In this document: in pieces, positions 50,067 through 60,966 of the stretch
Numbering within the stretch: position 1 is the first letter of the stretch
How the letters are laid out: every line of letters begins with the position of its first letter
Source: Lachnoclostridium edouardi
GTDB taxonomy: Bacteria; Bacillota; Clostridia; Lachnospirales; Lachnospiraceae
Reading direction: 5' to 3'
Length of the DNA: 64,000 nt
Assembly (NCBI RefSeq): GCF_900240245.1
Contig: NZ_OESQ01000001.1
Span: 3,256,487 to 3,320,486 of the forward strand
The notes under the pieces: model-generated
The model's database searches: none
What the model saw: the letters and a program-made list of their open reading frames with translations, nothing else
What the model was told of the DNA's origin: nothing
Translations under genes and position numbers: made by a program

Positions 50067-51905
50067 ATGTGTGGAATCATTGGTTTTGCAGGAAAAACAG
50101 ATGCTAAATCGGTTTTATTGGACGGTTTGGAAAGATTGGAATATAGAGGGTACGATTCAGCCGGTATTGCGGTGGTATCGTCTAAAGGTGAATTGCAAGT
50201 CGAGAAGAGTAAAGGGAGACTTGCAGTATTAAGAGAATTAGTTGCTGCAGATAAGTCTGTTTCCGGAAATGTTGGTATCGGACACACCAGATGGGCAACT
50301 CATGGTGAGCCAAACGATGTGAATGCACATCCTCATGTAGGTGAAGCCGGAAAAATTGCTGTGGTTCATAATGGAATCATAGAGAATTATCTGGAGATTA
50401 AAAATTCCCTGATACGAAAAGGTGTCACCTTTCAGTCTGACACTGATACCGAGGTTATTGTGCAACTGCTGGAGTACTACTATAAAAAGTATGATGACAT
50501 TATGGATGCAGTGTATAAGGTACTCAGTCGTATAAAGGGAGCTTATGCAATGGGTATTTTATGTTCTGATTACCCGGAGCAGATGATTGCCGCCAGAAAG
50601 GATGCGCCACTTTTAATTGGATATGGTGATGAGAGCAACTATATTGCTTCTGATGTGACAGCACTTCTTGCATATACAAGAATGGTTACTTATATGGAAG
50701 ATGATGAGGTGGCTGTGATTACCGCCAAAAGTGTGCAGATATACGATAGCGACAGAAACATTCTGAATATGGAACAGCATACAGTGGATTGGGATATTGC
50801 AGCTGCTGAAAAGGGTGGTTATACACACTTTATGTTGAAAGAAATCATGGAACAGCCAGAGGCAGTAAAAAAGACGATTTCTCCACGATTAGAGAATGGG
50901 CAGATTGTTATGGAGGAATTATCAAAGGTGCCGGATTTGATGCAGAACATAACAAGAATATATATTGTGGCTTGTGGTTCGGCATATCATGTGGGAATGA
51001 TAGGAAAGTATGTGATTGAAAAACTTTTGCATATTCCGGTAGAGGCATGCCTTGCGTCGGAGTTTCGCTATAGTGAACCGGTATTGGGGGAGAAATCCTT
51101 GGTTATTGTCATTAGCCAGTCGGGAGAAACCCTGGATTCCATGGCGGCGTTGCGAGAAGCCAAAAGGAAAGGCTCAAAGGTTTTGTCCATTGTAAATGTA
51201 ATGGGAAGCTCTATTGCAAGAGAGTCCGATATTGTTCTCTATACATGGGCAGGTCCGGAGATTGCGGTAGCAACCACAAAAGCATATTCTACGCAGATGG
51301 TACTTTTAATTATGTTAGGAGTATATTTTGCGAAGCAACAAGGTCTGATTGAGGAGCAGGAATATCAGAAAGTAATAGACAGCTTATTGGAACTTCCGGA
51401 GCAGATGACAGAGGTGTTAAAGAATCTGGACACTTATCAAAAAATAGCATCCAGATATTTTAACCATAATAGTATATTTTTCATCGGACGTAATCTGGAT
51501 TATGCGCTCGGCTTGGAGGGTTCCTTAAAATTAAAAGAGATTTCCTATATTCACTCAGAGTCTTATGCGGCAGGGGAATTGAAGCATGGAACGATTTCGC
51601 TGATAGAGCCGGGAACATTGGTAGTTGCATTGGCAACATATGCGCCTCTTGTGGAAAAATCCCTGTCTAATATTGTGGAGGTGCAATCGAGAGGTGCAGA
51701 AGTAATTGCGTTGGTAACGCAGGAAACTGCTGCTACAATCAAGGAGCGTGTGCCGGAAATTTTTGCTGTACCGCAAACACATCCGATTCTACAGCCAATG
51801 CTTGGAATGATACCTTTGCAGTTATTTGCTTATTATGTGGCACTTAACAGAGGCTGTGATATTGATAAACCCAGAAATTTGGCGAAGTCGGTAACAGTAG
51901 AGTAG
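50067..51905 (+). CDS. glmS: Glutamine-fructose-6-phosphate aminotransferase
   Basis: Makes glucosamine-6-phosphate for peptidoglycan; 612 residues. The N-terminal amidotransferase begins MCGIIGFAG, with Cys2 as nucleophile, and has GHTRWATHGEP. Two SIS sugar-isomerase domains follow (CGSAYHVGMIGKYV; ISQSGETLDS; the second ending in the usual LAKSVTVE). No glmS ribozyme core was recognised in the four-base gap upstream. Its membership in a nucleotide/nitrogen operon is explained by its use of glutamine. Confidence 0.97.
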   Translation: MCGIIGFAGKTDAKSVLLDGLERLEYRGYDSAGIAVVSSKGELQVEKSKGRLAVLRELVAADKSVSGNVGIGHTRWATHGEPNDVNAHPHVGEAGKIAVVHNGIIENYLEIKNSLIRKGVTFQSDTDTEVIVQLLEYYYKKYDDIMDAVYKVLSRIKGAYAMGILCSDYPEQMIAARKDAPLLIGYGDESNYIASDVTALLAYTRMVTYMEDDEVAVITAKSVQIYDSDRNILNMEQHTVDWDIAAAEKGGYTHFMLKEIMEQPEAVKKTISPRLENGQIVMEELSKVPDLMQNITRIYIVACGSAYHVGMIGKYVIEKLLHIPVEACLASEFRYSEPVLGEKSLVIVISQSGETLDSMAALREAKRKGSKVLSIVNVMGSSIARESDIVLYTWAGPEIAVATTKAYSTQMVLLIMLGVYFAKQQGLIEEQEYQKVIDSLLELPEQMTEVLKNLDTYQKIASRYFNHNSIFFIGRNLDYALGLEGSLKLKEISYIHSESYAAGELKHGTISLIEPGTLVVALATYAPLVEKSLSNIVEVQSRGAEVIALVTQETAATIKERVPEIFAVPQTHPILQPMLGMIPLQLFAYYVALNRGCDIDKPRNLAKSVTVE

Positions 51906-51934
51906 GATATTTGTTTTAAGGAGGATGCTGTGTT

Positions 51935-53353
51935 ATGGCAATTCACGAGGAGTGCGGTGTATTGGGCATTATCAGTACAAAAAGAGAAAATGTTGCAGGT
52001 ATAGCTTATTATGGTCTTTACGCATTGCAGCATAGAGGACAGGAAAGCTGCGGAATTGTTGTAAATGACGATGGTGTATTTTCTTCCTATAAGGATTTAG
52101 GTCTTGTAAGTGAAGTGTTTTCGAAAGATACAATGTTACATTTGCCGGAAGGGAACATGGCAGTTGGTCATGTAAGATATGGAACAACAGGTGGCACAAC
52201 CAGAAATAACTGTCAGCCCATAGAGGTGAATCACCAAAAAGGGAAAATGGCGCTAGCTCATAATGGAAATTTAAGTAATGCTTTAGAGCTTCGTGACAAA
52301 TTGGAGCTGTCAGGGGCTATTTTCCATACGACAAGCGATACAGAAACGATAGCGTATGTAGTAACCAGAGAACGACTTGTAGCATCCAGCATAGAAGAAG
52401 CAGTCAGCCGGGCTATGAATTCCTTGGAAGGTGCGTACTCACTGATTCTTATGTCCTCAGCCAAAATGATAGCAGCAAGGGATCCCTATGGTTTTCGTCC
52501 CCTTTGCTATGGTCAGATGCCGGATGGAGCCTATGTGATTGCATCAGAAAGCTGTGCATTGTCAGCTGTAGGTGCAGAGTTTGTAAGAGATGTATTGCCG
52601 GGAGAGATTTTGGTTTTTAGTGAAGAGGGTATTGAATCTCGCAGGGAGCATTGCGGAAAGCAGACGAAACAGACTTGTATTTTTGAGTATATCTATTTTG
52701 CAAGACCGGATTCTGTTATTGATAAGGTATCAGTGCATGAAGCGCGCATAAAGGCAGGAGAGATATTGGCAGAGAATTATCCTGTAGAGGCGGATATTAT
52801 AATCGGAGTACCGGACAGTGGGTTAGATGCTGCACTTGGATATTCGAAAGCCTCCGGAATACCTTATGGAATAGGGCTGATAAAAAATAAATACATTGGA
52901 AGAACCTTTATCTCGCCTGGACAAGATGAAAGACTGGATCAGGTAAAAATTAAGTTAAGTCCAATAAAAAATGTGATTGAAGGAAAGAGAGTTGTGCTGA
53001 TTGATGATTCCATTGTCAGAGGGACTACAAGTAAAAGGATTGTAAAACTTGTTCGTGACGCAGGAGCAAGAGAAATTCATATGAGAATATCGGCTCCACC
53101 GTTTTTGCATCCTTGTTATTATGGTACGGATATTGATTCAGAAGAGAATCTGATTGCATGCCATCACAGTATGGAAGAAATTGCAGAATTGATAGGTGTG
53201 GATTCGCTGGGATATTTACCAATGGAGCAGTTAAGTAAGCTGGTAGATGGTACAGAGTACTGTGCTGCATGTTTTGACGGCAAATATCCAACAAGTATTC
53301 CAAAGGATATCCGCAAAGACCGTTTTGAAGGAAAACTGTCGGAAAGAGTTTAG
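51935..53353 (+). CDS. purF: Amidophosphoribosyltransferase
   Basis: First committed step of purine synthesis, moving ammonia from glutamine to PRPP; 472 residues. The start MAIHEECGVLGI shows a six-residue propeptide before the catalytic cysteine (Cys7), as in Bacillus-type PurF. The PRPP loop is VVLIDDSIVRGTTSKR. Cysteines typical of the structural 4Fe-4S cluster are present (for example CIFEYIYFARPDS and CAACFDG). Located 29 bases after glmS. Confidence 0.96.
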   Translation: MAIHEECGVLGIISTKRENVAGIAYYGLYALQHRGQESCGIVVNDDGVFSSYKDLGLVSEVFSKDTMLHLPEGNMAVGHVRYGTTGGTTRNNCQPIEVNHQKGKMALAHNGNLSNALELRDKLELSGAIFHTTSDTETIAYVVTRERLVASSIEEAVSRAMNSLEGAYSLILMSSAKMIAARDPYGFRPLCYGQMPDGAYVIASESCALSAVGAEFVRDVLPGEILVFSEEGIESRREHCGKQTKQTCIFEYIYFARPDSVIDKVSVHEARIKAGEILAENYPVEADIIIGVPDSGLDAALGYSKASGIPYGIGLIKNKYIGRTFISPGQDERLDQVKIKLSPIKNVIEGKRVVLIDDSIVRGTTSKRIVKLVRDAGAREIHMRISAPPFLHPCYYGTDIDSEENLIACHHSMEEIAELIGVDSLGYLPMEQLSKLVDGTEYCAACFDGKYPTSIPKDIRKDRFEGKLSERV

Positions 53354-53373
53354 AGTAAAGAGGAGCAGATATT

Positions 53374-54488
53374 ATGAATTTATTGGAAAAGTCGAAGCTG
53401 GCGGATTTTAATAGGAAACTGATTTTGGAAGATGGAAGTGTTTATCCCGGCTATGGATTTGGAAGTATGGCGGATAGTATTACGGAAATTGTGTTTAATA
53501 CCTCTCTGGTAGGCTACACAGAAATTATATCAGACCCGTCCTACACTTATCAGACTGTGGTAATGGCTTATCCGCTAATTGGAAATTACGGCATTACAGA
53601 AGAAGATTTTGAGACAGAGCCTCCTACGATTGGTGGATTAGTTGTTCGGGATTATAATGATTCCCCATCCAATTTCCGAAGCCGAAATACATTGTCGGAG
53701 ATTATGGAAAGATATCATATACCGGGTATTTACGGTGTGGATACCAGAAAACTGGTGCGCTCCATTCGAGACAAGGGAAGTAGGAAGGTGTTAATTACCG
53801 GAATAGATACAACCTTGGAGGAGGGGCTTAAGAAACTAAAGAATTATGATTTGCCACATGATGCAGTGGAAAAGGTAGGAAGGAAAATCCTTCAGAAATA
53901 CTATGTACAAAAGGCTAAGTATAACGTGGTAGCCATTGATTGCGGGATGAAGCTGAACATTGTTAGAAGCTTGAATAATAAAGGATGTAATGTATTTATG
54001 GTGCCTTGGAACATATCGGTAGAGGAAGTGGAAAGATTAAAGCCAGATGGTATCTTTTTATCAAATGGTCGACCCTACGGATGTAACGCCGGTTATTGAA
54101 CTGGTAAGGCAGCTACGTGGAAAATATCCCATATTTGGAATCTGTCTGGGGCATCAGATGATTTCCCTTGCATATGGTGCCAAAACATATAAATTAAAGT
54201 TCGGTCACAGAGGAGGAAATCATCCGGTCAAGAATCTGGAAACAGGAAAAATAGAGATTACATCTCAGAATCATTCCTATGCCGTGGATGAGGATAGTTT
54301 AAGAAATACAGACCTTGAAGTGACCCATATTAACCTGTTGGATCATACAGTAGAGGGAGTTGCCTGCCCAAGGGACGAGGTGTTCAGCGTACAGTAAGTA
54401 TCATCCGGAAAGTGCGCCCGGACCGCAGGACAGCTTATATTTGTTTGATAGGTTTATTGAAATGATGGAGGGAACGAAGAATGGCTAA
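53374..54488 (+). pseudogene. carA: Carbamoyl phosphate synthetase small chain, two frame-changing lesions
   Basis: The amidotransferase subunit that feeds ammonia to CarB. Codons 1-230 are intact (start DGSVYPGYGFGS-like, GYTEIISDPSYTYQTVV). At about 54066-54070, where the family reads FLSNGPGDPTD, five bases are missing and the frame is lost. The other frame then continues ([12 protein letters not shown], the nucleophile in GICLGHQM) to position 54394. There a four-base insertion (TAAG after CAG) creates a stop; the text beyond it, [16 protein letters not shown], holds the catalytic His-Glu. Two independent lesions make a real pseudogene, or poor local sequence, more likely than a single error. 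The reconstructed end overlaps carB by eight bases. Confidence 0.87.
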
Positions 54489-57400
54489 AAGAACGGCTAA
54501 AAGAACGGATTTGAAAAAAATACTAGTCATCGGTTCCGGTCCGATTATCATTGGTCAGGCTGCAGAATTTGATTATGCCGGAACACAGGCATGTCTGGCA
54601 TTAAAAGAGGAAGGTTATGAAGTGATTCTATGCAACTCCAATCCGGCAACCATTATGACGGACACTACCATTGCAGATAAGGTTTACATGGAACCGTTAA
54701 CTTTGGAATATATTGCTAAGATTGTCAGACACGAGCGTCCGGATGCGATTGTACCGGGAATTGGAGGACAGACAGGGTTAAATCTTGCCATGCAGCTTGA
54801 GAAAAAGGGAATCCTTAGCGAATGCCAGGTGGAGCTGTTAGGAACCAGTAGTGAAAGCATTGAAAGAGCAGAGGACAGGGAGCTGTTTAAAGAGCTTTGC
54901 GAAAGCTTGGGAGAGCCAGTGTTGCCTTCTGCTATTGCAAATACCATAGATGAGGCTGTGGAAGCGGCTAGGGAAATCGGTTATCCTGTTGTGCTTCGTC
55001 CGGCATTCACGCTAGGTGGTACGGGTGACGGATTTGCAGATGACGAGCAGGAGTTTATGAGTCTGATAGGAAATGCACTTTCTTTATCACCCGTGCATCA
55101 GGTGCTGGTTGAAAAGAGTATCAAAGGCTTTAAGGAAATAGAATATGAAGTAATTCGGGATGCAAATGATACAGCCATTACCGTTTGTAATATGGAAAAT
55201 TTGGATCCGGTAGGAATTCATACTGGTGATTCCATTGTGGTATGTCCCTCGCAGACTTTAACCAATAAAGAGTATCAGATGTTAAGAGATAGTGCTCTTA
55301 AAATTATAAGAGCATTAAAGGTTGAAGGTGGATGTAATGTGCAGTTTGCACTGGATCCGGACTCTTTTCAGTATTATCTGATAGAAGTAAATCCCCGTGT
55401 TTCCCGTTCTTCGGCATTGGCATCCAAAGCAAGCGGATATCCCATTGCCAGAGTATCTGCCAAAATAAGCGTAGGTATGACCTTGGATGAGATTCAGCTG
55501 GTAAACACCCCGGCATCCTTTGAACCGGCACTTGATTATGTAGTGACGAAAATGCCACGTTTTCCTTTTGATAAATTCACGGATGCTAACCAGAAGCTTG
55601 GAACCCAGATGAAGGCTACAGGAGAAGTGATGAGCGTAGGCCGTACATTTGAGGAAAGTCTGCTTAAGGCAATTCGCTCTTTGGAAACCGGTGTACATCA
55701 TATTCACATGAAAAAGTTTGATGATATGTCCGAAATGGAATTGTTGTCATACATCAAAATAGGAACGGATGATAGAATTTTTGCTATTGCGCAGCTTCTT
55801 AGATTGGATTGCCCTGTAAATCAGATTGCACAGGATACAAAAATCGACAGATTTTTCTTGGATAAGATAAGGAAAATTGTGGATGAAGAAACCAGACTGA
55901 AAAGCTGTGAACATAATGCAGAAGAACTTTATTTGGCGAAGAAAATGGGCTTTTCGGATAAGGCAATTGCAAAGCTTTGGCATCTGAAGGAAATAGACAT
56001 CTTTGAAATGAGAAGAGCAAAAGGAATTTTTCCGGTTTATAAGATGATAGATACCTGTGCCTCAGAATTTGAGAGCTATGTGCCATATTTTTATGCTACC
56101 TATGAAGAAGAAAATGAATCCGTGGTTCTGGATAAGAAGAAAATAGTAGTGCTGGGATCCGGGCCCATTCGCATCGGTCAGGGCGTAGAGTTTGATTACT
56201 CTACGGTTCATGCGGTAAAGACCATTAAAGATGCAGGATATGAAGCAATCATTATCAACAATAACCCGGAAACGGTTTCCACAGATTATACCACTTCCGA
56301 TAAATTGTATTTTGAGCCTTTGTGTGTGGAAGATGTCATGAATGTTCTGGAGTTGGAAAAACCAGATGGCGTGATTGCATCCTTAGGCGGGCAGACAGCG
56401 ATTAATCTGGCAAAACCTTTGGAAGAGCGGGGCGTTAAAATTATTGGTACAGATTGTGCCGCAATAGAAAAAGCGGAAAATAGAGATGCCTTTGAAAAAT
56501 TATTGTCAGAGCTTGCAATTCCCCAGCCTAAAGGACAGGCTGTTACAAATATTGAGGATGGTGTAGCAGCCGCCAAGGAGATAGGTTATCCCGTGTTGGT
56601 ACGTCCCAGCTTTGTGTTGGGCGGACGTGCTATGCAGATTGTGGCAAAGGAAGAGCATCTGCGTCATTACTTAAAAACAGCTGTAGAAATAGATGAGGAC
56701 AAACCCGTATTGGTTGATAAATATATATGTGGTAAGGAAGTGGAGATTGATGCCATTTGCGATGGTAAGAGGGTGTTTGTACCGGGAATTATGGAGCTGG
56801 TAGAGCGAACAGGCGTACATTCCGGAGATTCTATTAGTGTTTATCCCGCATTCAGTATTTCAGATAAAGTGAAGTCGGTAATACTGGATTACGCCGGCAA
56901 GCTGGGAATTGGTATTGGCATCAAGGGCTTATTTAACATTCAGTTCATTGTGGATAGCGAAGAAAATGTCTATATCATTGAAGTGAATCCTCGTTCGTCC
57001 AGAACAGTGCCTTTCTTATCAAAGGCAACTGGATATCCACTAGCTGATATTGCGACTAAAGTGATTTTGGGGCAAAGTCTGGTGGAACAGGGACTGACTG
57101 TGAATTACCCGGCAGAAAAGAAGAAGTGGTATGTTAAAGCACCTGCATTTTCCTTTTCAAAGCTACACGGAATGGATGCATATCTTTCGCCGGAAATGAA
57201 ATCTACCGGAGAAGCGATAGGATATGATGATAAGCTTCCTCGTGCTATGTATAAAGCATTAATTGCTTCTGGAATAAAGATGCAGAATTATGGAACTGTT
57301 GTAGTTACCCTTGCGGACGAGGATAAGGAAGAGGCATTGCCACTTATTAAGCGTTTTTATGATATGGGCTTTAATATAGAAGCTACCGTAGGAACAGGAG

Positions 57401-57672
57401 AGTTTTTAAAGGCACATGGTATCCGTACCCGTATTCGTAAGAAGCTAAGTGAAAACAGTACGGAAATCCTAGAGGCAATTCGAGCAGGATATGTCAGCTA
57501 TGTGATAAATACCCGTGCCATTTTGTCCGGCGTGCATTATGAGGATGGTCTGGCTATCAGACGTACAGCTATTGAAAATAATGTAACCATGTTTACTTCA
57601 CTGGACACAGTAAGGGTGTTGCTTGATGTGTTGGAAGAGATTACAATCGGAATCTCAACCATTTCGGAATAG
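54481..57672 (+). CDS. carB: Carbamoyl phosphate synthetase large chain
   Basis: Makes carbamoyl phosphate for pyrimidines and arginine; 1063 residues, the full length. The two homologous halves are visible: the first starts [20 protein letters not shown], the second [20 protein letters not shown], each with its ATP-grasp domain, and the C-terminal allosteric domain follows (EGLAIRR-type end). The gene is intact although its partner carA is broken. It can use free ammonia in vitro in other species, so some function without CarA is conceivable. Confidence 0.96.
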   Translation: MAKRTAKRTDLKKILVIGSGPIIIGQAAEFDYAGTQACLALKEEGYEVILCNSNPATIMTDTTIADKVYMEPLTLEYIAKIVRHERPDAIVPGIGGQTGLNLAMQLEKKGILSECQVELLGTSSESIERAEDRELFKELCESLGEPVLPSAIANTIDEAVEAAREIGYPVVLRPAFTLGGTGDGFADDEQEFMSLIGNALSLSPVHQVLVEKSIKGFKEIEYEVIRDANDTAITVCNMENLDPVGIHTGDSIVVCPSQTLTNKEYQMLRDSALKIIRALKVEGGCNVQFALDPDSFQYYLIEVNPRVSRSSALASKASGYPIARVSAKISVGMTLDEIQLVNTPASFEPALDYVVTKMPRFPFDKFTDANQKLGTQMKATGEVMSVGRTFEESLLKAIRSLETGVHHIHMKKFDDMSEMELLSYIKIGTDDRIFAIAQLLRLDCPVNQIAQDTKIDRFFLDKIRKIVDEETRLKSCEHNAEELYLAKKMGFSDKAIAKLWHLKEIDIFEMRRAKGIFPVYKMIDTCASEFESYVPYFYATYEEENESVVLDKKKIVVLGSGPIRIGQGVEFDYSTVHAVKTIKDAGYEAIIINNNPETVSTDYTTSDKLYFEPLCVEDVMNVLELEKPDGVIASLGGQTAINLAKPLEERGVKIIGTDCAAIEKAENRDAFEKLLSELAIPQPKGQAVTNIEDGVAAAKEIGYPVLVRPSFVLGGRAMQIVAKEEHLRHYLKTAVEIDEDKPVLVDKYICGKEVEIDAICDGKRVFVPGIMELVERTGVHSGDSISVYPAFSISDKVKSVILDYAGKLGIGIGIKGLFNIQFIVDSEENVYIIEVNPRSSRTVPFLSKATGYPLADIATKVILGQSLVEQGLTVNYPAEKKKWYVKAPAFSFSKLHGMDAYLSPEMKSTGEAIGYDDKLPRAMYKALIASGIKMQNYGTVVVTLADEDKEEALPLIKRFYDMGFNIEATVGTGEFLKAHGIRTRIRKKLSENSTEILEAIRAGYVSYVINTRAILSGVHYEDGLAIRRTAIENNVTMFTSLDTVRVLLDVLEEITIGISTISE

Positions 57673-57683
57673 GAGACGGGAAT

Positions 57684-58475
57684 ATGTATTTTACAAAGAT
57701 GCATGGTTTAGGAAATGATTATTTATATTATTTTGGAGAATTGGAAAATCCACAGGAACTGTCAAAAAAGCTATCAGACAGACATTTCGGAATAGGCTCA
57801 GACGGTATTATTACAATTTCGCCATCAAAGATTGCTGACTTTCAGATGAGGATATTTAATGCAGATGGTAGCGAAGCAAGGATGTGTGGAAACGGAATCC
57901 GATGTGTTGGCAAATATGTGTATGAGAAGGGATATACGGATAAAGAGGTACTCAAAATTGAGACTTTATCCGGAATAAGAACACTTCAACTAAAGACCGT
58001 AGGTACTAAAGTAAAAAGTGTTGCGGTAGATATGGGACAGGCTGTTGTGGAAGGTCCGGTTTCGCTTATGGTAGGCGATCAGGAAATCACCTGCACACCG
58101 GTTTCTATGGGAAATCCTCATGCGGTTGTCTTTACACAAGATGTAGAAAATGCACCGCTTAATACGATTGGTGCAATGCTGGAAAAACATGAATTTATCC
58201 CGGATGGGGTAAACGTAGAATTTGTAGAACAGATAGAACCGAAGCTCCTACGGATGAGAGTATGGGAAAGAGACAGTGGGGTTACCATGGCATGCGGAAC
58301 AGGAGCCTGTGCATCGGTAGCAGCTGCGGTTCAAGCAGGCATTTGCCCTTTAGAGGAAGATATTACAGTGCAGTTGGATGGCGGTAAATTACACATCAAA
58401 ATTCATATGGATATGACTGTGATGATGACCGGAACTGCGGATACAATATGTGAATGTGAGGTAAAAAATATATGA
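57684..58475 (+). CDS. dapF: Diaminopimelate epimerase
   Basis: Interconverts LL- and meso-diaminopimelate for lysine and peptidoglycan; 263 residues. The two catalytic cysteines are in MCGNGIRCVGKY and ACGTGACASVAA, and FTKMHGLGNDYLY opens the protein. The stop overlaps the dapL start by four bases, so the two DAP enzymes are coupled, 11 bases after carB. Confidence 0.95.
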   Translation: MYFTKMHGLGNDYLYYFGELENPQELSKKLSDRHFGIGSDGIITISPSKIADFQMRIFNADGSEARMCGNGIRCVGKYVYEKGYTDKEVLKIETLSGIRTLQLKTVGTKVKSVAVDMGQAVVEGPVSLMVGDQEITCTPVSMGNPHAVVFTQDVENAPLNTIGAMLEKHEFIPDGVNVEFVEQIEPKLLRMRVWERDSGVTMACGTGACASVAAAVQAGICPLEEDITVQLDGGKLHIKIHMDMTVMMTGTADTICECEVKNI

Positions 58476-59656
58476 TACCAAATACAAATTACAGCAATTT
58501 GAAGGATTCCTACTTGTTTTACAATATTGCGCAAAAGACCAAGTCCTATCTGGCGGAGCATCCGGATAAGCATTTGTATCGGATGGGGATTGGGGATGTG
58601 TCTCTGCCGCTTTGTGATGCGGTTATAAAAGCACTGCATGGTGCAGTAGATGATCAGGCAGTGAAGAATACCTTTCATGGCTATATGCCGGAGTGCGGAG
58701 CCCCTGAATTGAGGGAAGCTATCGCAGAATATTACGGCAGAAGAGGGGTAGAGTTATCTTCAGAGGAAGTGTTTGTATCAAGCGGTGCAAGTGACGAGCT
58801 GGGAGATATTTTGGACTTGTTTGGAAAAGATAAGACGGTGCTGATTATGGAACCTGCATATCCGGCTTATGTTGATGCGAACACGATTGCCGGCAATAAG
58901 ATTATTCATGTTCCGGCAGGAAAAGAGAATAGCTTTCTGCCGATGCCGGATGCAAGTGTAGTAGCAGATGTTATTTATATTTGTTCTCCCAATAATCCTA
59001 CCGGTGCGGTATTTGATTATAAAAAGCTTCAGGCTTGGGTAGATTATGCGAATGGTATTGATGCCATTATCTTATTTGACGCGGCTTATGAGGCATTCAT
59101 AGAAGAGGATGACATACCACATAGCATTTATGAAGTAAACGGCGCCGGAAAATGTGCCATAGAAATATGCTCCCTGTCGAAAACCGCAGGCTTTACAGGA
59201 ACGCGCTGTGGATATACGGTAATTCCAAAGGAGCTTAATCGCGGTGGTATGAATTTGAATCAAATGTGGGTTAGAAACCGAACTACCAAAACGAATGGTG
59301 TATCTTATATTATTCAAAAGGGTGCTGCTGCTGTTTTTACAGAAGAAGGACAGGAGCAAATCCATAACAACATAAATATTTATAAGCAGAATGCAGCTTG
59401 TCTGATGGAAGCATTGGATAAACTTGGAATTTGGTATTGTGGAGGAAAGAACGCACCATACATATGGATGAAATGTCCTAATGGCATGGGAAGCTGGGAG
59501 TTTTTTGATTTCCTGCTGAAAGAGATACAGGTAGTAGGTACTCCAGGAGAGGGCTTTGGTGCTTGTGGAGAAGGATATTTTAGATTTTCCACATTTGGTT
59601 CGCCGGAAGATACGAAGGAAGCTGCAAGAAGGCTGGTGGAGTTACTCTCTAAGTAA
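58472..59656 (+). CDS. dapL: LL-diaminopimelate aminotransferase
   Basis: Class I/II PLP aminotransferase of 394 residues. It should convert tetrahydrodipicolinate directly to LL-diaminopimelate with glutamate as amino donor, bypassing the acylated intermediates. The PLP lysine lies in CSLSKTAGFTGTRCGY, and YMPECGAPELREAIAEYYG and CSPNNPTGAVF are typical of the family. The coupled dapF gene, whose substrate is its product, supports this over other aminotransferases. Confidence 0.92.
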   Translation: MIPNTNYSNLKDSYLFYNIAQKTKSYLAEHPDKHLYRMGIGDVSLPLCDAVIKALHGAVDDQAVKNTFHGYMPECGAPELREAIAEYYGRRGVELSSEEVFVSSGASDELGDILDLFGKDKTVLIMEPAYPAYVDANTIAGNKIIHVPAGKENSFLPMPDASVVADVIYICSPNNPTGAVFDYKKLQAWVDYANGIDAIILFDAAYEAFIEEDDIPHSIYEVNGAGKCAIEICSLSKTAGFTGTRCGYTVIPKELNRGGMNLNQMWVRNRTTKTNGVSYIIQKGAAAVFTEEGQEQIHNNINIYKQNAACLMEALDKLGIWYCGGKNAPYIWMKCPNGMGSWEFFDFLLKEIQVVGTPGEGFGACGEGYFRFSTFGSPEDTKEAARRLVELLSK

Positions 59657-59676
59657 AGTAGGAAGAGGTATGGCAT

Positions 59677-60417
59677 ATGTTTGATGCAATAAAGGTGACA
59701 GACCAATGTGTCAATTGGATTAGAGAATTCTTTGATAAAAATGGAGTAGATTGTAATGCAATTATAGGAATATCCAGTGGAAAAGATAGCTCCGTTGTGG
59801 CAGCGTTATGTGTGCATGCACTTGGAAAGGAACGGGTTATTGGAGTTCTGATGCCATGTGGAGAACAAGCAGATATCGATATGGCTTATAAGCTCGTAAA
59901 CCATTTGGGAATTAAGCATTATGAGATTAATGTTGGAAAGACAGTCCAAATGGTTGAAGAAAGTATAAGGATTCTTCCTGAAATTTCGTCACAAGCAAAA
60001 ATTAATATACCTGCAAGAGTACGCATGACAACTTTGTATGCGGTGTCGCAAAGTTTGAATGGAAGAGTTGCTAATACCTGTAATTTATCAGAGGACTGGG
60101 TGGGCTACGCAACAAGGTATGGTGATGGTGCAGGAGATTTTAGTCCGCTATGTAATATGACGGTAACGGAGGTCAAAGAAATTGGTAGAGTATTAGGGTT
60201 ACCGGAGGAATTAGTAGAGAAGACGCCTATAGACGGACTTTGCGGAAAAACAGATGAAGAAAATTTGGGATTTACCTATGCAGAATTAGATAAATATATA
60301 CGAACAGGTGTGATTAACGACAAGGAAAGGCAGGCTAGAATTGATTTCTTGCATGAAAAGAATCTGTTTAAGATTAAGGCAATACCGGGATTTCAATTTT
60401 ATGGAGATGTAACATAG
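59677..60417 (+). CDS. nadE: NAD(+) synthetase, ammonia-dependent type
   Basis: Amidates deamido-NAD to NAD with ATP; 246 residues, without an N-terminal glutaminase domain, so it takes free ammonia. The pyrophosphatase loop reads IIGISSGKDSSVVAAL (SSGKDS instead of the common SGGxDS), and NTCNLSEDWVGYATRYGD and LPEELVEKTPIDGLCGKTDEE follow (the second near residue 180). Last convincing member of the operon, 20 bases after dapL. Confidence 0.92.
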   Translation: MFDAIKVTDQCVNWIREFFDKNGVDCNAIIGISSGKDSSVVAALCVHALGKERVIGVLMPCGEQADIDMAYKLVNHLGIKHYEINVGKTVQMVEESIRILPEISSQAKINIPARVRMTTLYAVSQSLNGRVANTCNLSEDWVGYATRYGDGAGDFSPLCNMTVTEVKEIGRVLGLPEELVEKTPIDGLCGKTDEENLGFTYAELDKYIRTGVINDKERQARIDFLHEKNLFKIKAIPGFQFYGDVT

Positions 60418-60474
60418 AGTAAGGGTATTGGATTATACCAGACAGATATTATAAATTGTGACGGTGGCAGACAA

Positions 60475-60966
60475 ATGAGAAATAATGCTACGAATGAATA
60501 CTTATTGGGTGCAATGTTGGCGTTTACCAGTGGATTTTTAGATTGTTATACATTTATGCTCCATGGTGGTGCATTTGCAACAATGCAAACAGGCAATCTG
60601 ATACAAGCAGTGTATAATTTTGTGGAACGAAATTGTGGAAGGGCAATATACTTTTGGGGATTAAATATCGTCTTTTTAGTCACTACATTCGTAACGAAGT
60701 GGACTTTAGATATTTTATGCAATAACAATGAGTTGAAGTGGAAGAGATATATCCTACAAATTAATCTGATTATTATGGTTGGATTGGGGGGATTTTATTC
60801 CAAGTTGACGGATTTTATTGTAAATGCCAGCGTGTCTGTTTGTGCAGCTATGCAATATTGTGCGTTTCGGACTTTTGCGAATGGAAGTGCATATGCAACT
60901 GTATTTTGCACAGGAAATATGCGCTCCTTGGTTGACAATGGTAACCGCCAAATAATAATGCGGTAA
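60475..60966 (+). CDS. DUF1275 (YoaK-like) membrane protein, truncated by an insertion sequence
   Basis: Membrane protein of which 163 residues are readable; the family usually has 220-240. The start AFTSGFLDCYTFMLHGGAFATMQTGNL (first 13 residues are the diagnostic part) and VFCTGNMRS are the DUF1275 marks. From about residue 156 on, the codons come from the IS66-family element (GTAACCG end at 60941), so the last membrane segments are lost. The function of the family is unknown; a transporter role is often suggested. Confidence 0.82.
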   Translation: MRNNATNEYLLGAMLAFTSGFLDCYTFMLHGGAFATMQTGNLIQAVYNFVERNCGRAIYFWGLNIVFLVTTFVTKWTLDILCNNNELKWKRYILQINLIIMVGLGGFYSKLTDFIVNASVSVCAAMQYCAFRTFANGSAYATVFCTGNMRSLVDNGNRQIIMR

